Below are positions 1 to 8,389 of a stretch of 64,000 nt of DNA, in pieces (within the stretch, counting starts at the first letter, position 1; each line of letters starts with the position of its first letter). The notes beneath the pieces are model-generated. The model had not been told where the DNA came from, did not search any database, and saw only the letters and a list, made by a program, of their open reading frames with translations. Origin of the DNA: JAZMZS01 sp045120955 (GTDB lineage Bacteria > Bacillota > Clostridia > Oscillospirales > CAG-272); the NCBI GenBank assembly GCA_045120955.1, contig JBGVFH010000044.1, forward strand, positions 1-64,000. The letters run 5' to 3'. A program made the position numbers and the translations under genes.

Positions 1-22
1 CTAATAGGGAGGTTAAAGGAAT

Positions 23-424
23 ATGTATACTAGCGCAAAGCCTTATTTCTACGGAACGGGCAGAAGAAAGAAGTCCGTTGCAAGAGTTCGTCTCTACCCC
101 GGTACCGGTGCTATCACCATCAACGGCAGAGATATAGACGATTACTTTGGTCTTGAAACCCTCAAGCTCATCGTAAATCAGCCTTTCGGTGTTACGGAAA
201 CAACAGGAAAGTTTGACATCATCGCAAACGTAAGAGGCGGTGGATTCAGCGGACAGGCAGGTGCTATCCGCCACGGTCTTTCACGCGCTCTTCTCAGCGT
301 TGACGAAACATACAAGCCCCTTCTCAAGAAGGCAGGCTTCCTCACTCGTGACCCTCGTATGAAGGAAAGAAAGAAGTACGGTCTCAAGGCAGCTCGCCGT
401 GCACCGCAGTTCTCAAAGAGATAA
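23..424 (+). CDS. rpsI: 30S ribosomal protein S9
   Basis: Small-subunit ribosomal protein that contacts the P-site tRNA through its basic C-terminal tail. The 133-residue product has the family hallmarks: N-terminal YGTGRRKKSVARVRL, the central RGGGFSGQAGAIRHGLSRAL block, and the C-terminal DPRMKERKKYGLKAARRAPQ ending in QFSKR, whose terminal KR dipeptide is typical of S9. Length matches the family. The ATG lies just after purine-rich GGGAGG and AAAGGAA sequences. The gene is normally second after rplM (L13); a TAA at positions 2-4 could be the end of that upstream gene, but nothing of it is visible. A strong hairpin follows, so the operon ends here. Confidence 0.98.
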   Translation: MYTSAKPYFYGTGRRKKSVARVRLYPGTGAITINGRDIDDYFGLETLKLIVNQPFGVTETTGKFDIIANVRGGGFSGQAGAIRHGLSRALLSVDETYKPLLKKAGFLTRDPRMKERKKYGLKAARRAPQFSKR

Positions 425-447
425 TCTGTATTATTTCAAAACCACAC

Positions 448-485
448 AAAACCCCGAAACCATCACGGTTTTCGGGGTTTTCTTT
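448..485. terminator. Terminator after rpsI, possibly bidirectional
   Basis: The stem AACCCCGAAAACC / GGTTTTCGGGGTT (one small asymmetry around catcac) is followed by TTTTCTTTG on the + strand. It also sits downstream of the minus-strand MazG-like gene ending at 517, so it may serve both. Confidence 0.85.
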
Positions 486-516
486 GTTATATATATTGTT
501 ACCGACAAATTATTAT

Positions 517-843
517 TTACCAACGTTTCATATTCCTTTCAAACTTATTGGTATATGATTGTTTCAATTCATCGGATGATATTCCGTAACATAACAATAT
601 ATCGTTAAAATACATAAGGACATCTGCAAGTTCTTCAATAAGGTCTTTTCTCAATGCAACATCAGTTGATGCCTTGGTGCCACCATTTTTTTTAATGATA
701 TCTATTACTTCGCCAATTTCCCCTATCATCCAAAGCATTTTGTTTCTTCCTGTCTCTGGCGAAATAGGCTCCCATTTGTCTTTATATTTTTCTTGCAGTT
801 CTTTTTGCATTTCAAGCATTTCTTTTATACTAAAGTCAGTCAT
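517..843 (-). CDS. MazG-like nucleotide pyrophosphohydrolase
   Basis: Predicted all-alpha NTP pyrophosphohydrolase of the MazG / dUTPase-like superfamily, which hydrolyses (often non-canonical) nucleoside triphosphates to monophosphate and PPi. The 108-residue protein shows the metal-binding acidic pattern: GEIGEVIDIIKK (ExxE) at about residues 41-52 and LIEELADVLMYFNDI (ExxD) at about 68-82. It is a single-domain, cytosolic protein. A ggggagc ribosome site lies upstream of the ATG at 843, with a promoter further upstream. It is monocistronic and convergent with rpsI. Substrate specificity cannot be read from sequence; a house-cleaning role is an inference from the family. Confidence 0.8.
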   Translation of the reverse strand: MTDFSIKEMLEMQKELQEKYKDKWEPISPETGRNKMLWMIGEIGEVIDIIKKNGGTKASTDVALRKDLIEELADVLMYFNDILLCYGISSDELKQSYTNKFERNMKRW

Positions 844-876
844 ATTAAGCTCCCCAATTTCAAATTTATTGGTTAG

Positions 877-905
877 ATTATATCAAATATTATTAAATAT
901 TTCAA
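877..905 (-). promoter_or_regulatory. Promoter of the MazG-like gene
   Basis: On the minus strand TTGAAA (900-905) and TATAAT (877-882) are separated by 17 bp, about 35 bp upstream of the MazG-like start codon. Confidence 0.7.
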
Positions 906-1307
906 TGCAATCATAAGAGTCATAATATTTTTTATAGAATCATTGTGACTCTCAGACAGAAAACTTATGTGTTCTATCGGTGTAAGTCGAGAAACAATGA
1001 AAAATGATAAACGACAAAATGTAAATGTTTCGTAAACATTTGAAAAAAATGTCTTATTTTGTACCATAAAAAGTGTTTATATATATGAGTGGAAAATGAA
1101 GCTTTGATATAAAGAATGACTCCTTTCGTCAAAATTGAGGTTGTCATAGACGTTGCTCTCTCCTCGACCGAGATTTCAACGCCATGTGTCGTGTTGCTCC
1201 CATGCTGCGCTTGGAGTTTGACTTGTATTTCATAAATTGATATTCACAAGCTTTTAGCAAATCTTTGTATGGATAATAAAAATAACGATAGGTGTATTTT
1301 ATAATTT
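906..1307. other. Gene-poor intergenic stretch
   Basis: No convincing gene. The part up to about 1110 is AT-rich. Around 1115-1240 the base composition shifts to higher GC and both strands carry short open frames (for example a 39-codon frame from 1118 on the + strand and a basic 29-codon frame on the minus strand), but neither has a clear ribosome site. This patch looks like a remnant of something imported; identity unknown. Confidence 0.5.
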
Positions 1308-1604
1308 TTGAAATTATCGAAGAACAAAATCTGTGTCTTTAAAGTTGTTTTAGTATTTGCTTTGCTTGCAGTTGTAGTATCTCTTTTTTCAAAAGACCGC
1401 CGAATGCCGAAACAGAAATCGATCGGTCAATGACATTGGAAAAGCTAACAAATAGCGTTGATAAGGCTTTTTGGGGATGAAAAGAGTTCATATGTACTCA
1501 TTACTGCAAAAATGCCACAAGGTATGTCTGTTGAAGACGGAAGAATCGGTTCGGCATATATTTATATGCAGGGAAGAAAAAATAAATACAAGGAGATCAT
1601 ACAT
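1308..1604 (+). pseudogene. Decayed reading frame with two frameshifts, unknown family
   Basis: Three consecutive + strand frames together make a plausible protein start: a TTG at 1308 followed by a basic segment and one membrane helix (VVLVFALLAVVVSLF), then a shift at the T/A run near 1383-1394 into a frame reading PPNAETEIDRSMTLEKLTN, then a shift near the TTTTTGGGG run (1470-1477) into a frame reading SSYVLITAKMPQGMSVEDGR. The last frame has no stop before the following lipoprotein ATG and reads into it. Both breaks fall at homopolymers, which suits either decay or sequencing error. I do not recognise the family. Reading it as one gene is inference. Confidence 0.35.
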
Positions 1605-2747
1605 ATGAAAAAAAGTGTATTTTTGATGACCATGCTTTTATTGCTCATGATATTGTCAGGATGCAGTTCTGAGGGGCAAGGGGGTGTTTCCGATGGCATT
1701 TTTGATGACAATTCGGACACGGGTAGCTCCTTTTCAGGTTCTTACGGCAATATAGCAGGTGATTACATATACAGGGGAGTTAATACAGCCGACGGCTACC
1801 TTATCTTAAAGTACAGCTTGAAAACGGGCGAGGTCGATACGGTTTGCCAGGATCCGTTTTGCACTCATTTGGATTCTTCCTGCCTTTTTTACCTTGATCA
1901 TGGTTCAAAGGTGTCTTATATAGGCAATACTGTCTATTTTGAAATGACTGATGACTCTGACAAAAGTACAATTCTCTCGTATGATGCCGAGAGCATGTGC
2001 GTGGAGACTGTTTTTTTGACTGAAGGGCGTATAGGTACAATTTTTTCATATGACTATGATTTGTTTTTTGATGTAATATCGAATACCGAAACCGGCACAT
2101 CAAACGAGTATGTTCGTTTTGATACAGAGAGCGGCACGACCACAAAGATAACAGCAGAATCAAATGCAAGTATTTATACAATAAAAAATGAAAGAATAAT
2201 ATGGAAAAAAGGCTCGTCGTATTATTCAACGGATCTTGACGGAAAGAACAAGGAAGTCATGGACAGGAGTACAGAAGTGTTTGGGTATGTTTACAGCACT
2301 ACGGTAACTACCGAGGGAAAGATAACAATGCATAATCTTACGCATGACTTGTATCGTCAAAAGAAAGGAAGCGACGAAAAAACTCTTATTGCTTCAAATA
2401 TTTGGGCATATACCGTTTACCGTGATAAAATAATATATTTAGTTGCTCTTCCGGAAGAGGAACAACAGGTAATAAACTCTAATGCATATGCGAAGGATTA
2501 TGATATATTTGGCGGCAATGTATACATCATGGATCTTGACGGCTCGAATGCAAGGCTACTGTGCCATGCAGAGTCCTGCTACATTCTCGGCGCTGAGGGC
2601 TTTGTAGAAAACGAATGGTGCAGCGGTGATTGGTTGGGTCTTAGATTGTGTCCCACGGAAGAAGACACCGAAACCGGAGCATCATATTATACCGATATGC
2701 TGTTTGTCAATACAGTCACGGGAGAATATGTGGTATGCAGATATTGA
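1605..2747 (+). CDS. Secreted lipoprotein, beta-propeller-like (copy 1 of tandem pair)
   Basis: Predicted membrane-anchored extracellular lipoprotein, 380 residues. The start at 1605 is chosen because AAGGAGATC lies 7-13 bp upstream and because it begins a signal peptide (MKKSVFLMTMLLLLMILSGC) with lipobox LSGC; the longer upstream extension is the relic reading frame. The mature part has repeated WD/Kelch-like strands such as YIMDLDGSNARLLC and a conserved motif CQDPFCTHLDSSC (Cys-x4-Cys-x-His-x5-Cys). This resembles the clostridial lipoproteins carrying DUF5050-type repeats; that family link is from memory. It is followed by a very similar gene and then an ABC exporter. The ligand is unknown; a metal or disulfide role for the Cys/His motif is inference. 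Confidence 0.75.
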   Translation: MKKSVFLMTMLLLLMILSGCSSEGQGGVSDGIFDDNSDTGSSFSGSYGNIAGDYIYRGVNTADGYLILKYSLKTGEVDTVCQDPFCTHLDSSCLFYLDHGSKVSYIGNTVYFEMTDDSDKSTILSYDAESMCVETVFLTEGRIGTIFSYDYDLFFDVISNTETGTSNEYVRFDTESGTTTKITAESNASIYTIKNERIIWKKGSSYYSTDLDGKNKEVMDRSTEVFGYVYSTTVTTEGKITMHNLTHDLYRQKKGSDEKTLIASNIWAYTVYRDKIIYLVALPEEEQQVINSNAYAKDYDIFGGNVYIMDLDGSNARLLCHAESCYILGAEGFVENEWCSGDWLGLRLCPTEEDTETGASYYTDMLFVNTVTGEYVVCRY

Positions 2748-2876
2748 ATATAAATTTAAGCAGTCGATAAGACAATTAAAATGGGAGACGCGAACGCTTT
2801 GCAACTGTTTAAAACAGTCTTGTTTCACGCTTATCATGTGTTTGCGTGTACAAAGGTAAATAAGGAGATCGTATGT
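2748..2876 (+). repeat. Spacer repeat, unit 1 (after lipoprotein copy 1)
   Basis: The DNA from gcagtcgataagacaatt to tatcatgtgtttgcgt closely matches the spacer after copy 2 (4005-4133), including the TTTGCAACTgTTTAAAA core. The tandem duplication therefore covered gene plus downstream spacer. Confidence 0.85.
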
Positions 2877-4004
2877 ATGAAAAAACACGCTTTTGCGGCA
2901 ATGATGCTGGCTATGATTTTGCTATTGGTTGGGTGTGAGTCTGATGTACCGCAGAATACCTCCGGTACAAATACATCTGATAAGACGAACTATGAATCTG
3001 CATCTTACGGGACGGTGGAGGGCGAATACATATATAGAAATGTACATGATGAAGAAAACAACCGTGATCTTCTTTTAAAATACAGCGTAAAAACGGGTGA
3101 GGTCGACACGGTTTGTCAGGATCCGTTTTGCACTCATTCAGACTCTGACTGCTTATTTTATTTGAAACAAACTTCACAGGTAGTTTATATAGGCAACACG
3201 GTATATTTTACTACTGAAGATGAGTCGGAGCATGATATAATATGTGCATATGACCCTGCAACCATGCAAGCGGAAGCTGTATTTTCAACAGAAGACAAAA
3301 TTGCTGCAGTTTTCCAATATAGTTATTATCTGTATATTGAGACAAATACAGCAGATGAAAATGTTGAGCGCAAGATCATTCGTCTGAATACGCAAACCCA
3401 AACAACACAAGAAATAAAATTTGACAGTAACGCAGATATTTACGAAATAAAATATGATAGGATAACATGGAAAAAAGGCACGACGTATTACAGCACGGAT
3501 CTTGATGGGCAAACCCAAAAAAACATGGAAAATAATCGCGATATATTAGGATATGTTTATGATGGTGAGGTAGCTACCGAAGGCTTCATCACGTTTCGAA
3601 ATTTAACGATGGATCTGTACCGTCGGGAAAAGGGAACTGATAATAAGATCAAGATCGCTTCAGGCATCGGACCGTACACTTTTTACCGTGATAAAATATT
3701 GTATTTTGTTCCCCTTCCTATGGAGGAGCAAGAAAAAATATACTCGGATTCAAGCAGGACAGATTACGACTGTTACGGCGGCAATGTATACATCATGGAT
3801 CTTGACGGAGATAATGCAAGCTTGCTTTGCCATGCAGAGAATTGTTATATCAGCGGAATGTCGCCTGACAGATACAATGAATGGTGTTGCGGAGATTGGA
3901 TAGGCATTATGCTCAAAGATGCTGACCCGTATTCTGCAAGGGACTTTGCAGATATGCTTATAGTTAATGTTGCAACCGGAGAATATGTGGTATGCAGATA
4001 CTGA
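2877..4004 (+). CDS. Secreted lipoprotein, beta-propeller-like (copy 2 of tandem pair)
   Basis: Paralogue of the preceding gene, 375 residues. The start at 2877 has TAAGGAGATC upstream and begins the signal peptide MKKHAFAAMMLAMILLLVGC with lipobox LVGC. The two proteins share KTGEVDTVCQDPFCTHSDS, the TWKKGTTYYSTDLDG segment, the GGNVYIMDLDG repeat, the CHAENCYISG cysteine pair and the identical end TGEYVVCRY. Divergence is greatest just after the lipobox (linker) and in the 330-360 region. The pair arose by tandem duplication that also copied the spacer DNA. Being directly upstream of an ABC exporter, it may belong to the same transport or sensing unit; function unknown. Confidence 0.75.
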   Translation: MKKHAFAAMMLAMILLLVGCESDVPQNTSGTNTSDKTNYESASYGTVEGEYIYRNVHDEENNRDLLLKYSVKTGEVDTVCQDPFCTHSDSDCLFYLKQTSQVVYIGNTVYFTTEDESEHDIICAYDPATMQAEAVFSTEDKIAAVFQYSYYLYIETNTADENVERKIIRLNTQTQTTQEIKFDSNADIYEIKYDRITWKKGTTYYSTDLDGQTQKNMENNRDILGYVYDGEVATEGFITFRNLTMDLYRREKGTDNKIKIASGIGPYTFYRDKILYFVPLPMEEQEKIYSDSSRTDYDCYGGNVYIMDLDGDNASLLCHAENCYISGMSPDRYNEWCCGDWIGIMLKDADPYSARDFADMLIVNVATGEYVVCRY

Positions 4005-4133
4005 AAATAGATCAAAGCAGTCGATAAGATAATTCACACGAGAGATGCGAATACTTTGCAACTATTTAAAAACAGTTTTGTTTTACGCTTATCATGTGTT
4101 TGCATATAGGGAAAATTTTTTAGAGAGGAGCTG
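4005..4133 (+). repeat. Spacer repeat, unit 2 (after lipoprotein copy 2)
   Basis: Homologous to 2748-2876: shared blocks gcagtcgataaga, gatgcgaatactttgcaact and cgcttatcatgtgtttgc. It leads into the ribosome site AGAGGAGCTG of the ABC permease gene. Confidence 0.85.
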
Positions 4134-6296
4134 ATGAATATCATATTTTATGAATTTAAAAAAGCGGCAAAAAGCAAAGTAATAAAACGTTTTTTTGTTA
4201 TACTTTTGATTTTTAACGCATTGCTGTGTTGTTATATGTGCGATGCGGAGTCGGATAAAAACGATCCTGCCGCTTACATCGGCAGGATAGAAAAACTGAT
4301 AAGTCAGACAGAGAGAAAGCTTGCGCTGCTGAGCGAGGACGATCTCGGGGGATTTACGGAGCACTATTTTTCTTCTCTGACAGACAAATACGGCGTCGTG
4401 CTTGATACTGTTACCGACGGGGAAGAGATAAGCGGCTGGGGGCAGTATTTTGAATATGATACCTCGTATCTTCTTGCGCTTTTTTGCTGCTCTTTGTATG
4501 CGATATATTCGTTCCGCTCCGAAAAGCAGTCGGGTATGTTTTCTGTCGTTTATGCCGCAAAAAAGGGGCGTAGTCACTATGTGATATCAAAGACGGTCTC
4601 TCTGCTTGCCGTAACATTTATAACGGTCATTCTGTTTTGCCTCTCGTCAGCTGTCGGTATAATTCTCAAAAACGGAACGGCGGTTTTCTCGGGTGGCGGC
4701 TCTTATCTTCAGATGCTTTCAGAGTATGTTTTTTGTCCGTTTGCTTGGCGGACATGGCAGGTCGGTGTTGCGGCGCTGATATACTGCACGCTGATAGTGT
4801 ATTCTATTGCGTTGCCTGTGGGAGTGATCTCCTATATGTTCGATGATAATATGATACCGTTTTTCTCGTTTTCTCTTATGACTGCGGGAATGTATTATTT
4901 ATCCTCGAAAAAATATATGAGCTACAACAGCTTCGGTCAGCATTGTAACTGGATCTCGGCACTGCGGGTATCCGATATTTTAAAGGAATATCGCTGTGTA
5001 AAGGCGGGAGATCTTGCAATACCTGTATATTCTGCAAATTTGTATATTGCTGCTCTGAGCATTGCGGTCATGCTTTTATGCTTTGCTTTGCTTCATTCTT
5101 GCAAAATAACCGTTCCGATAAACAAGCTTTTTAAGTCGATACTGCCAAGCTTTATCAAAGGCAAGCGCAAGCCGGATGAAAAAGAATACAAGCAAAAGGG
5201 TGGGGACGGCATTGCGTATTTTGAGCTTAAAAAAATACAGTCGAGCAAATATGTGACCGCTTGCCTGTTTATCCTATTGGTAATCAAGATAATTATGTCA
5301 GTATATCCTTTGATGATAGAAAGAAGCTATAAAGACAGAATATATCAGGAATACTGTGAAGCGTGGGAGGGCTTGCCTGACGGCGATAAGCAAAGCGAGA
5401 TCGAGGCTGAAAAACAGTTTTTGAGCGACAGCTTGAGTGAATATATTATATACAGACAGGCAATGAGCAAGCAAGGAGAGTATGACGATGGCAGTATCGA
5501 AACGGTAGAAAACAACTATCGTTATACGATGCTTCATGAAGAGCCTTTTAATACTTTTGAGAACAAATACAGGCATGTAACACGTATGCATCAAGAGGTT
5601 AATACCGAGGCAAGGGTGTTTTACGATACGGGGTATATTGCGTTATGGGAAAACGGGGATGACCTGCTTTTGCTTATATCTGTAATATGTTTATGTACCT
5701 TTATTTTTAGCGGCGACTCTTGCAGCTTTGAGCTTCAGAGAGCAACTCCGCACGGACGAGCAAGGACATTTAGGGTAAAAATGATAATAGCTGTTTTGAG
5801 CAGTGCTGTGATTTATGTTGCTTTTACCTTGATAGCAGACATACCGTTACTTATAAAATACGATCTTGCCGACAGTACATATCTGATATGCGGCATAGAG
5901 GGATATGAAAAAATATTTGAGCACAGCGGGTCGATATCTGTCGGAGCGTATACCGTGTTTATCCGAGCTATCGGCTTTGTTTCGTATTTATCGGTTGCTG
6001 TTACGACCTGTTGTATTACAGCGATGGTGCGGGCACAGCTGCCTGTACTTGCCGCAATCGGCACAGTTGCCTTTTTGCCGAGGCTGCTCGGTGCGGTATC
6101 GGACAACATGGGTTATACGGCATTCGATATTTGTGCTCCTCTCAACGGAAATGCTTTTGTAGAAAACTGTGTTGAATACGGTACGGGTTACTGCTTCGGC
6201 ATATTTGCGGTTATAGTGATATTGCCGTTATTTTTGTTTTTGTTGAGCCGACACAGATATAACAGATGTCTGTACAAAAAACCAAAGGAGGCATGA
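4134..6296 (+). CDS. ABC transporter permease, two ABC-2-like halves fused
   Basis: Integral membrane protein of 720 residues, predicted transmembrane part of the ABC exporter encoded with the next gene. Two halves can be seen. Each starts with a similar cytoplasmic lead-in and helix (YEFKKAAKSKVIKRFFVILL at about residues 6-25; YFELKKIQSSKYVTACLFIL at about 362-381), then a large extracellular loop, then about five helices. This suggests an internal duplication giving a pseudo-dimeric permease. The ATG at 4134 follows GAGGAGCT. The stop overlaps the next gene. Substrate unknown; peptide or antibiotic export/immunity is a common role for such pairs but is only inference here. Confidence 0.75.
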   Translation: MNIIFYEFKKAAKSKVIKRFFVILLIFNALLCCYMCDAESDKNDPAAYIGRIEKLISQTERKLALLSEDDLGGFTEHYFSSLTDKYGVVLDTVTDGEEISGWGQYFEYDTSYLLALFCCSLYAIYSFRSEKQSGMFSVVYAAKKGRSHYVISKTVSLLAVTFITVILFCLSSAVGIILKNGTAVFSGGGSYLQMLSEYVFCPFAWRTWQVGVAALIYCTLIVYSIALPVGVISYMFDDNMIPFFSFSLMTAGMYYLSSKKYMSYNSFGQHCNWISALRVSDILKEYRCVKAGDLAIPVYSANLYIAALSIAVMLLCFALLHSCKITVPINKLFKSILPSFIKGKRKPDEKEYKQKGGDGIAYFELKKIQSSKYVTACLFILLVIKIIMSVYPLMIERSYKDRIYQEYCEAWEGLPDGDKQSEIEAEKQFLSDSLSEYIIYRQAMSKQGEYDDGSIETVENNYRYTMLHEEPFNTFENKYRHVTRMHQEVNTEARVFYDTGYIALWENGDDLLLLISVICLCTFIFSGDSCSFELQRATPHGRARTFRVKMIIAVLSSAVIYVAFTLIADIPLLIKYDLADSTYLICGIEGYEKIFEHSGSISVGAYTVFIRAIGFVSYLSVAVTTCCITAMVRAQLPVLAAIGTVAFLPRLLGAVSDNMGYTAFDICAPLNGNAFVENCVEYGTGYCFGIFAVIVILPLFLFLLSRHRYNRCLYKKPKEA

Positions 6297-6298
6297 GG

Positions 6299-7207
6299 AT
6301 GATACTTAATATTAAGAATGTATCAAGATCATATGGAAAAAATCTCGCATTGAATAACTTTTCTGCTGCTCTAACTCCCGGAGTTTACGCAATACTCGGC
6401 CCCAACGGTTCGGGTAAATCGACTCTGATGAATATACTTACTGACAATCTTCGGGCTGACAGCGGTGAAATATGCTTTAGTGATACACAGCGTGTTGAGG
6501 ATGAAGAAAATGTCCGAGATCTCGGTGCGGGGTTTCGTGCAAAGATAGGATATATGCCGCAGTATCCGGGGATGTTCGAAGATTTTACAGTAGATGTGTT
6601 TTTGCGGTACATGGCGGTATTGAAGGGAACGGGAGACGGAAAATCGAAGCAGGAAAAGAGACGTATCATTGACAAAGCAATATCACAAATTCTGCATGAG
6701 GTGGACCTCGAGGATGTCAGATATCGAATGATAAAAACGCTCTCGGGCGGTATGAAACAGAGACTCGGACTTGCTCAGGCAGTGATAGGCGACCCTGCCA
6801 TTCTCATACTTGACGAGCCGACGGCAGGACTCGACCCAAAGCAGCGGATAAGTATACGCAATTATATTTCAAGGATCGCATTCAACAAGATAGTGCTCAT
6901 AGCTACACACGTGGTCAGCGATATTGAATACATAGCAAAAGAGATAATAATGCTCAAAAAAGGCGTGATCGCAGATTTTGCTGCCGTACCCGAGCTTTTG
7001 TCGAAGATAGAAGGCAAGGTGTGGCAGATAACGTGTGAGCCATGGGAGGTCACAGAATATCAGAGCAAATTTCATGTGACCAATATACAAAAAGAAGAGG
7101 GCTATGTGTCTTTGCGGATAATGTCTGACACAATGCCCGCTGAGGGGGCAAGAGAGACAGCCCCGACTCTGGAGGATTATTATTTATATGTTTTTGACCG
7201 AGCATAA
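6299..7207 (+). CDS. ABC transporter ATP-binding protein
   Basis: Nucleotide-binding subunit that powers the adjacent permease. Walker A GPNGSGKST, signature LSGGMKQR, Walker B ILILDEPTAGLD and the H-loop ATHVVSD are all present, so it should be catalytically competent. An ATG at 6293 overlaps the permease stop, but AAAGGAGG (6284-6291) lies only 1 bp from it and 7 bp from the in-frame ATG at 6299, so 6299 (MILNIKNVSRSYG) is preferred. About 303 residues. The C-terminal 80 residues after the NBD resemble the regulatory tail of lipid/antibiotic ABC-2 exporters. Last gene of the lipoprotein-exporter unit; a terminator follows. Confidence 0.92.
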   Translation: MILNIKNVSRSYGKNLALNNFSAALTPGVYAILGPNGSGKSTLMNILTDNLRADSGEICFSDTQRVEDEENVRDLGAGFRAKIGYMPQYPGMFEDFTVDVFLRYMAVLKGTGDGKSKQEKRRIIDKAISQILHEVDLEDVRYRMIKTLSGGMKQRLGLAQAVIGDPAILILDEPTAGLDPKQRISIRNYISRIAFNKIVLIATHVVSDIEYIAKEIIMLKKGVIADFAAVPELLSKIEGKVWQITCEPWEVTEYQSKFHVTNIQKEEGYVSLRIMSDTMPAEGARETAPTLEDYYLYVFDRA

Positions 7208-7250
7208 TACAAAGGCTGTTTTCGTCTGAAAGCAGCCTTTGTATTTGCAG
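7206..7250 (+). terminator. Rho-independent terminator after the ABC operon
   Basis: Perfect 13-bp stem AATACAAAGGCTG / CAGCCTTTGTATT (7206-7218 with 7233-7245). Confidence 0.85.
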
Positions 7251-7283
7251 TAAAAACTAAATTGTGACATTTTCGGTGATTGA

Positions 7284-7312
7284 TTGACATGCTGTGTTTT
7301 TTGTTGTATAAT
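7284..7312 (+). promoter_or_regulatory. Sigma-A promoter of the sortase gene
   Basis: TTGACA (7284-7289), 17 bp, TATAAT (7307-7312): a consensus promoter about 70 bp upstream of the sortase start. Confidence 0.85.
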
Positions 7313-7382
7313 AATATGAGTCAATATATATGCTCAGCTATAATTATGTGTCAACGGCACGCTTGTTTTGAAAGGGCAAAGG

Positions 7383-8312
7383 ATGAGGCGGATATTAAAG
7401 CAGAAAACACAGAAAAATGTGACGGCAAGTGCTTTGCGAGTAGTGCTTATTGCTGTGCTTTCATTTGTTATGGTGTTTAGCATATACAAGATAGTGCAGA
7501 TACTTACCGAATATGAAAAGGGTACGCAAGAGTATAATGATATTGCAAGCTCCTTTGTTGAGCAATTGCACACATACAAAATTCCTCAGAGCACAGAGCC
7601 GCCCGTATCAGACGATGGCACGGGAGAGTCGGATACTTCTGCGGGTGCGTCAGAGCCTGACACTGAGGCGGAAGCAACCGATACAGCGGCAGTCGCCGAT
7701 ACGGCAGAGATTAGCGAACCGCAGGAGGAAGTGCTCGTTGTTCCGTCGGTCAATATTTCATATCTTGAATATAAAAACGAGGATTTCGTCGGTTGGCTCT
7801 ATCTTGACGGTACGGCGCTCAACTACCCTGTGACGCAGGGAGAGGACAATGAATATTATCTGAGCCATACCTTCTACGGTGTGGAGAACAAAGCGGGGTG
7901 TATATTTAAAGATTGCAGAAACGACCCTGAGGCGGACGATTACAACACGATATTTTACGGGCACAATATGAAAAACGGAACGATGTTTGCTCTGCTCAAA
8001 AAATATGCAAGGCAGGATTATTTTAATGAGCACAAGTATATCGTCTATGTAACCGAGGACGGCCCGTATGTTATAAAGGTGTTTTCCGCTTATACCGCAT
8101 CGGTGGATGCAGACGCATGGAAAATTAACTTTGACTCAGAGGACGAATATGCACGGTGGCTTGACGGTATTACGGAAAAATCTGAGATAAACTGCGGTAT
8201 TGATGCGAGTGTCTCGGACAGAGTCGTTACTCTCTCTACCTGCTCATTTGTTTTCGACAATGCGAGATTTGTCGTTCACGGAATTATAGAGCCGCTGTTT
8301 GAGAAAAGTTAA
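7383..8312 (+). CDS. srtB: Class B sortase
   Basis: Membrane-bound cysteine transpeptidase that cleaves C-terminal sorting signals and attaches proteins to the cell wall. About 309 residues from ATG 7383, chosen because GAAAGGG lies 6 bp upstream (a TTG at 7368 is an alternative). One N-terminal membrane helix (ALRVVLIAVLSFVMVFSIYKI), a long Ser/Thr/Glu-rich linker (about residues 65-125), then the catalytic domain: NYPVTQGEDNEYYLSHTFYG, the catalytic His in FYGHNMKNGTMF, the Cys in VTLSTCSF and the Arg in DNARFVVHG. The YLSHTFYG pattern is typical of class B. Candidate substrate in this window: the adhesin at 39658-45030. Monocistronic. Confidence 0.93.
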   Translation: MRRILKQKTQKNVTASALRVVLIAVLSFVMVFSIYKIVQILTEYEKGTQEYNDIASSFVEQLHTYKIPQSTEPPVSDDGTGESDTSAGASEPDTEAEATDTAAVADTAEISEPQEEVLVVPSVNISYLEYKNEDFVGWLYLDGTALNYPVTQGEDNEYYLSHTFYGVENKAGCIFKDCRNDPEADDYNTIFYGHNMKNGTMFALLKKYARQDYFNEHKYIVYVTEDGPYVIKVFSAYTASVDADAWKINFDSEDEYARWLDGITEKSEINCGIDASVSDRVVTLSTCSFVFDNARFVVHGIIEPLFEKS

Positions 8313-8348
8313 TATTATAAATTTTATTTATAAAACACATATTGCGGA

Positions 8349-8377
8349 TTGATTGAATAAAATATATGTGTTATAAT
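8349..8377 (+). promoter_or_regulatory. Promoter immediately upstream of the lipid kinase gene
   Basis: TTGATT, 17 bp, TATAAT (8372-8377). Initiation 6-8 bp downstream would fall only about 5-6 bases before the ATG at 8390, giving an almost leaderless transcript. Confidence 0.6.
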
Positions 8378-8389
8378 TGGTGGACGAAT

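Noticed and set aside
1118..1237. 39-codon + strand frame and a 29-codon basic frame on the other strand
   Set aside because: No ribosome site, no recognisable motif; recorded only as a possible imported remnant.
1801..2229. 142-codon minus-strand frame inside lipoprotein copy 1
   Set aside because: Antisense to a well-supported gene; composition is low-complexity and no start signal.
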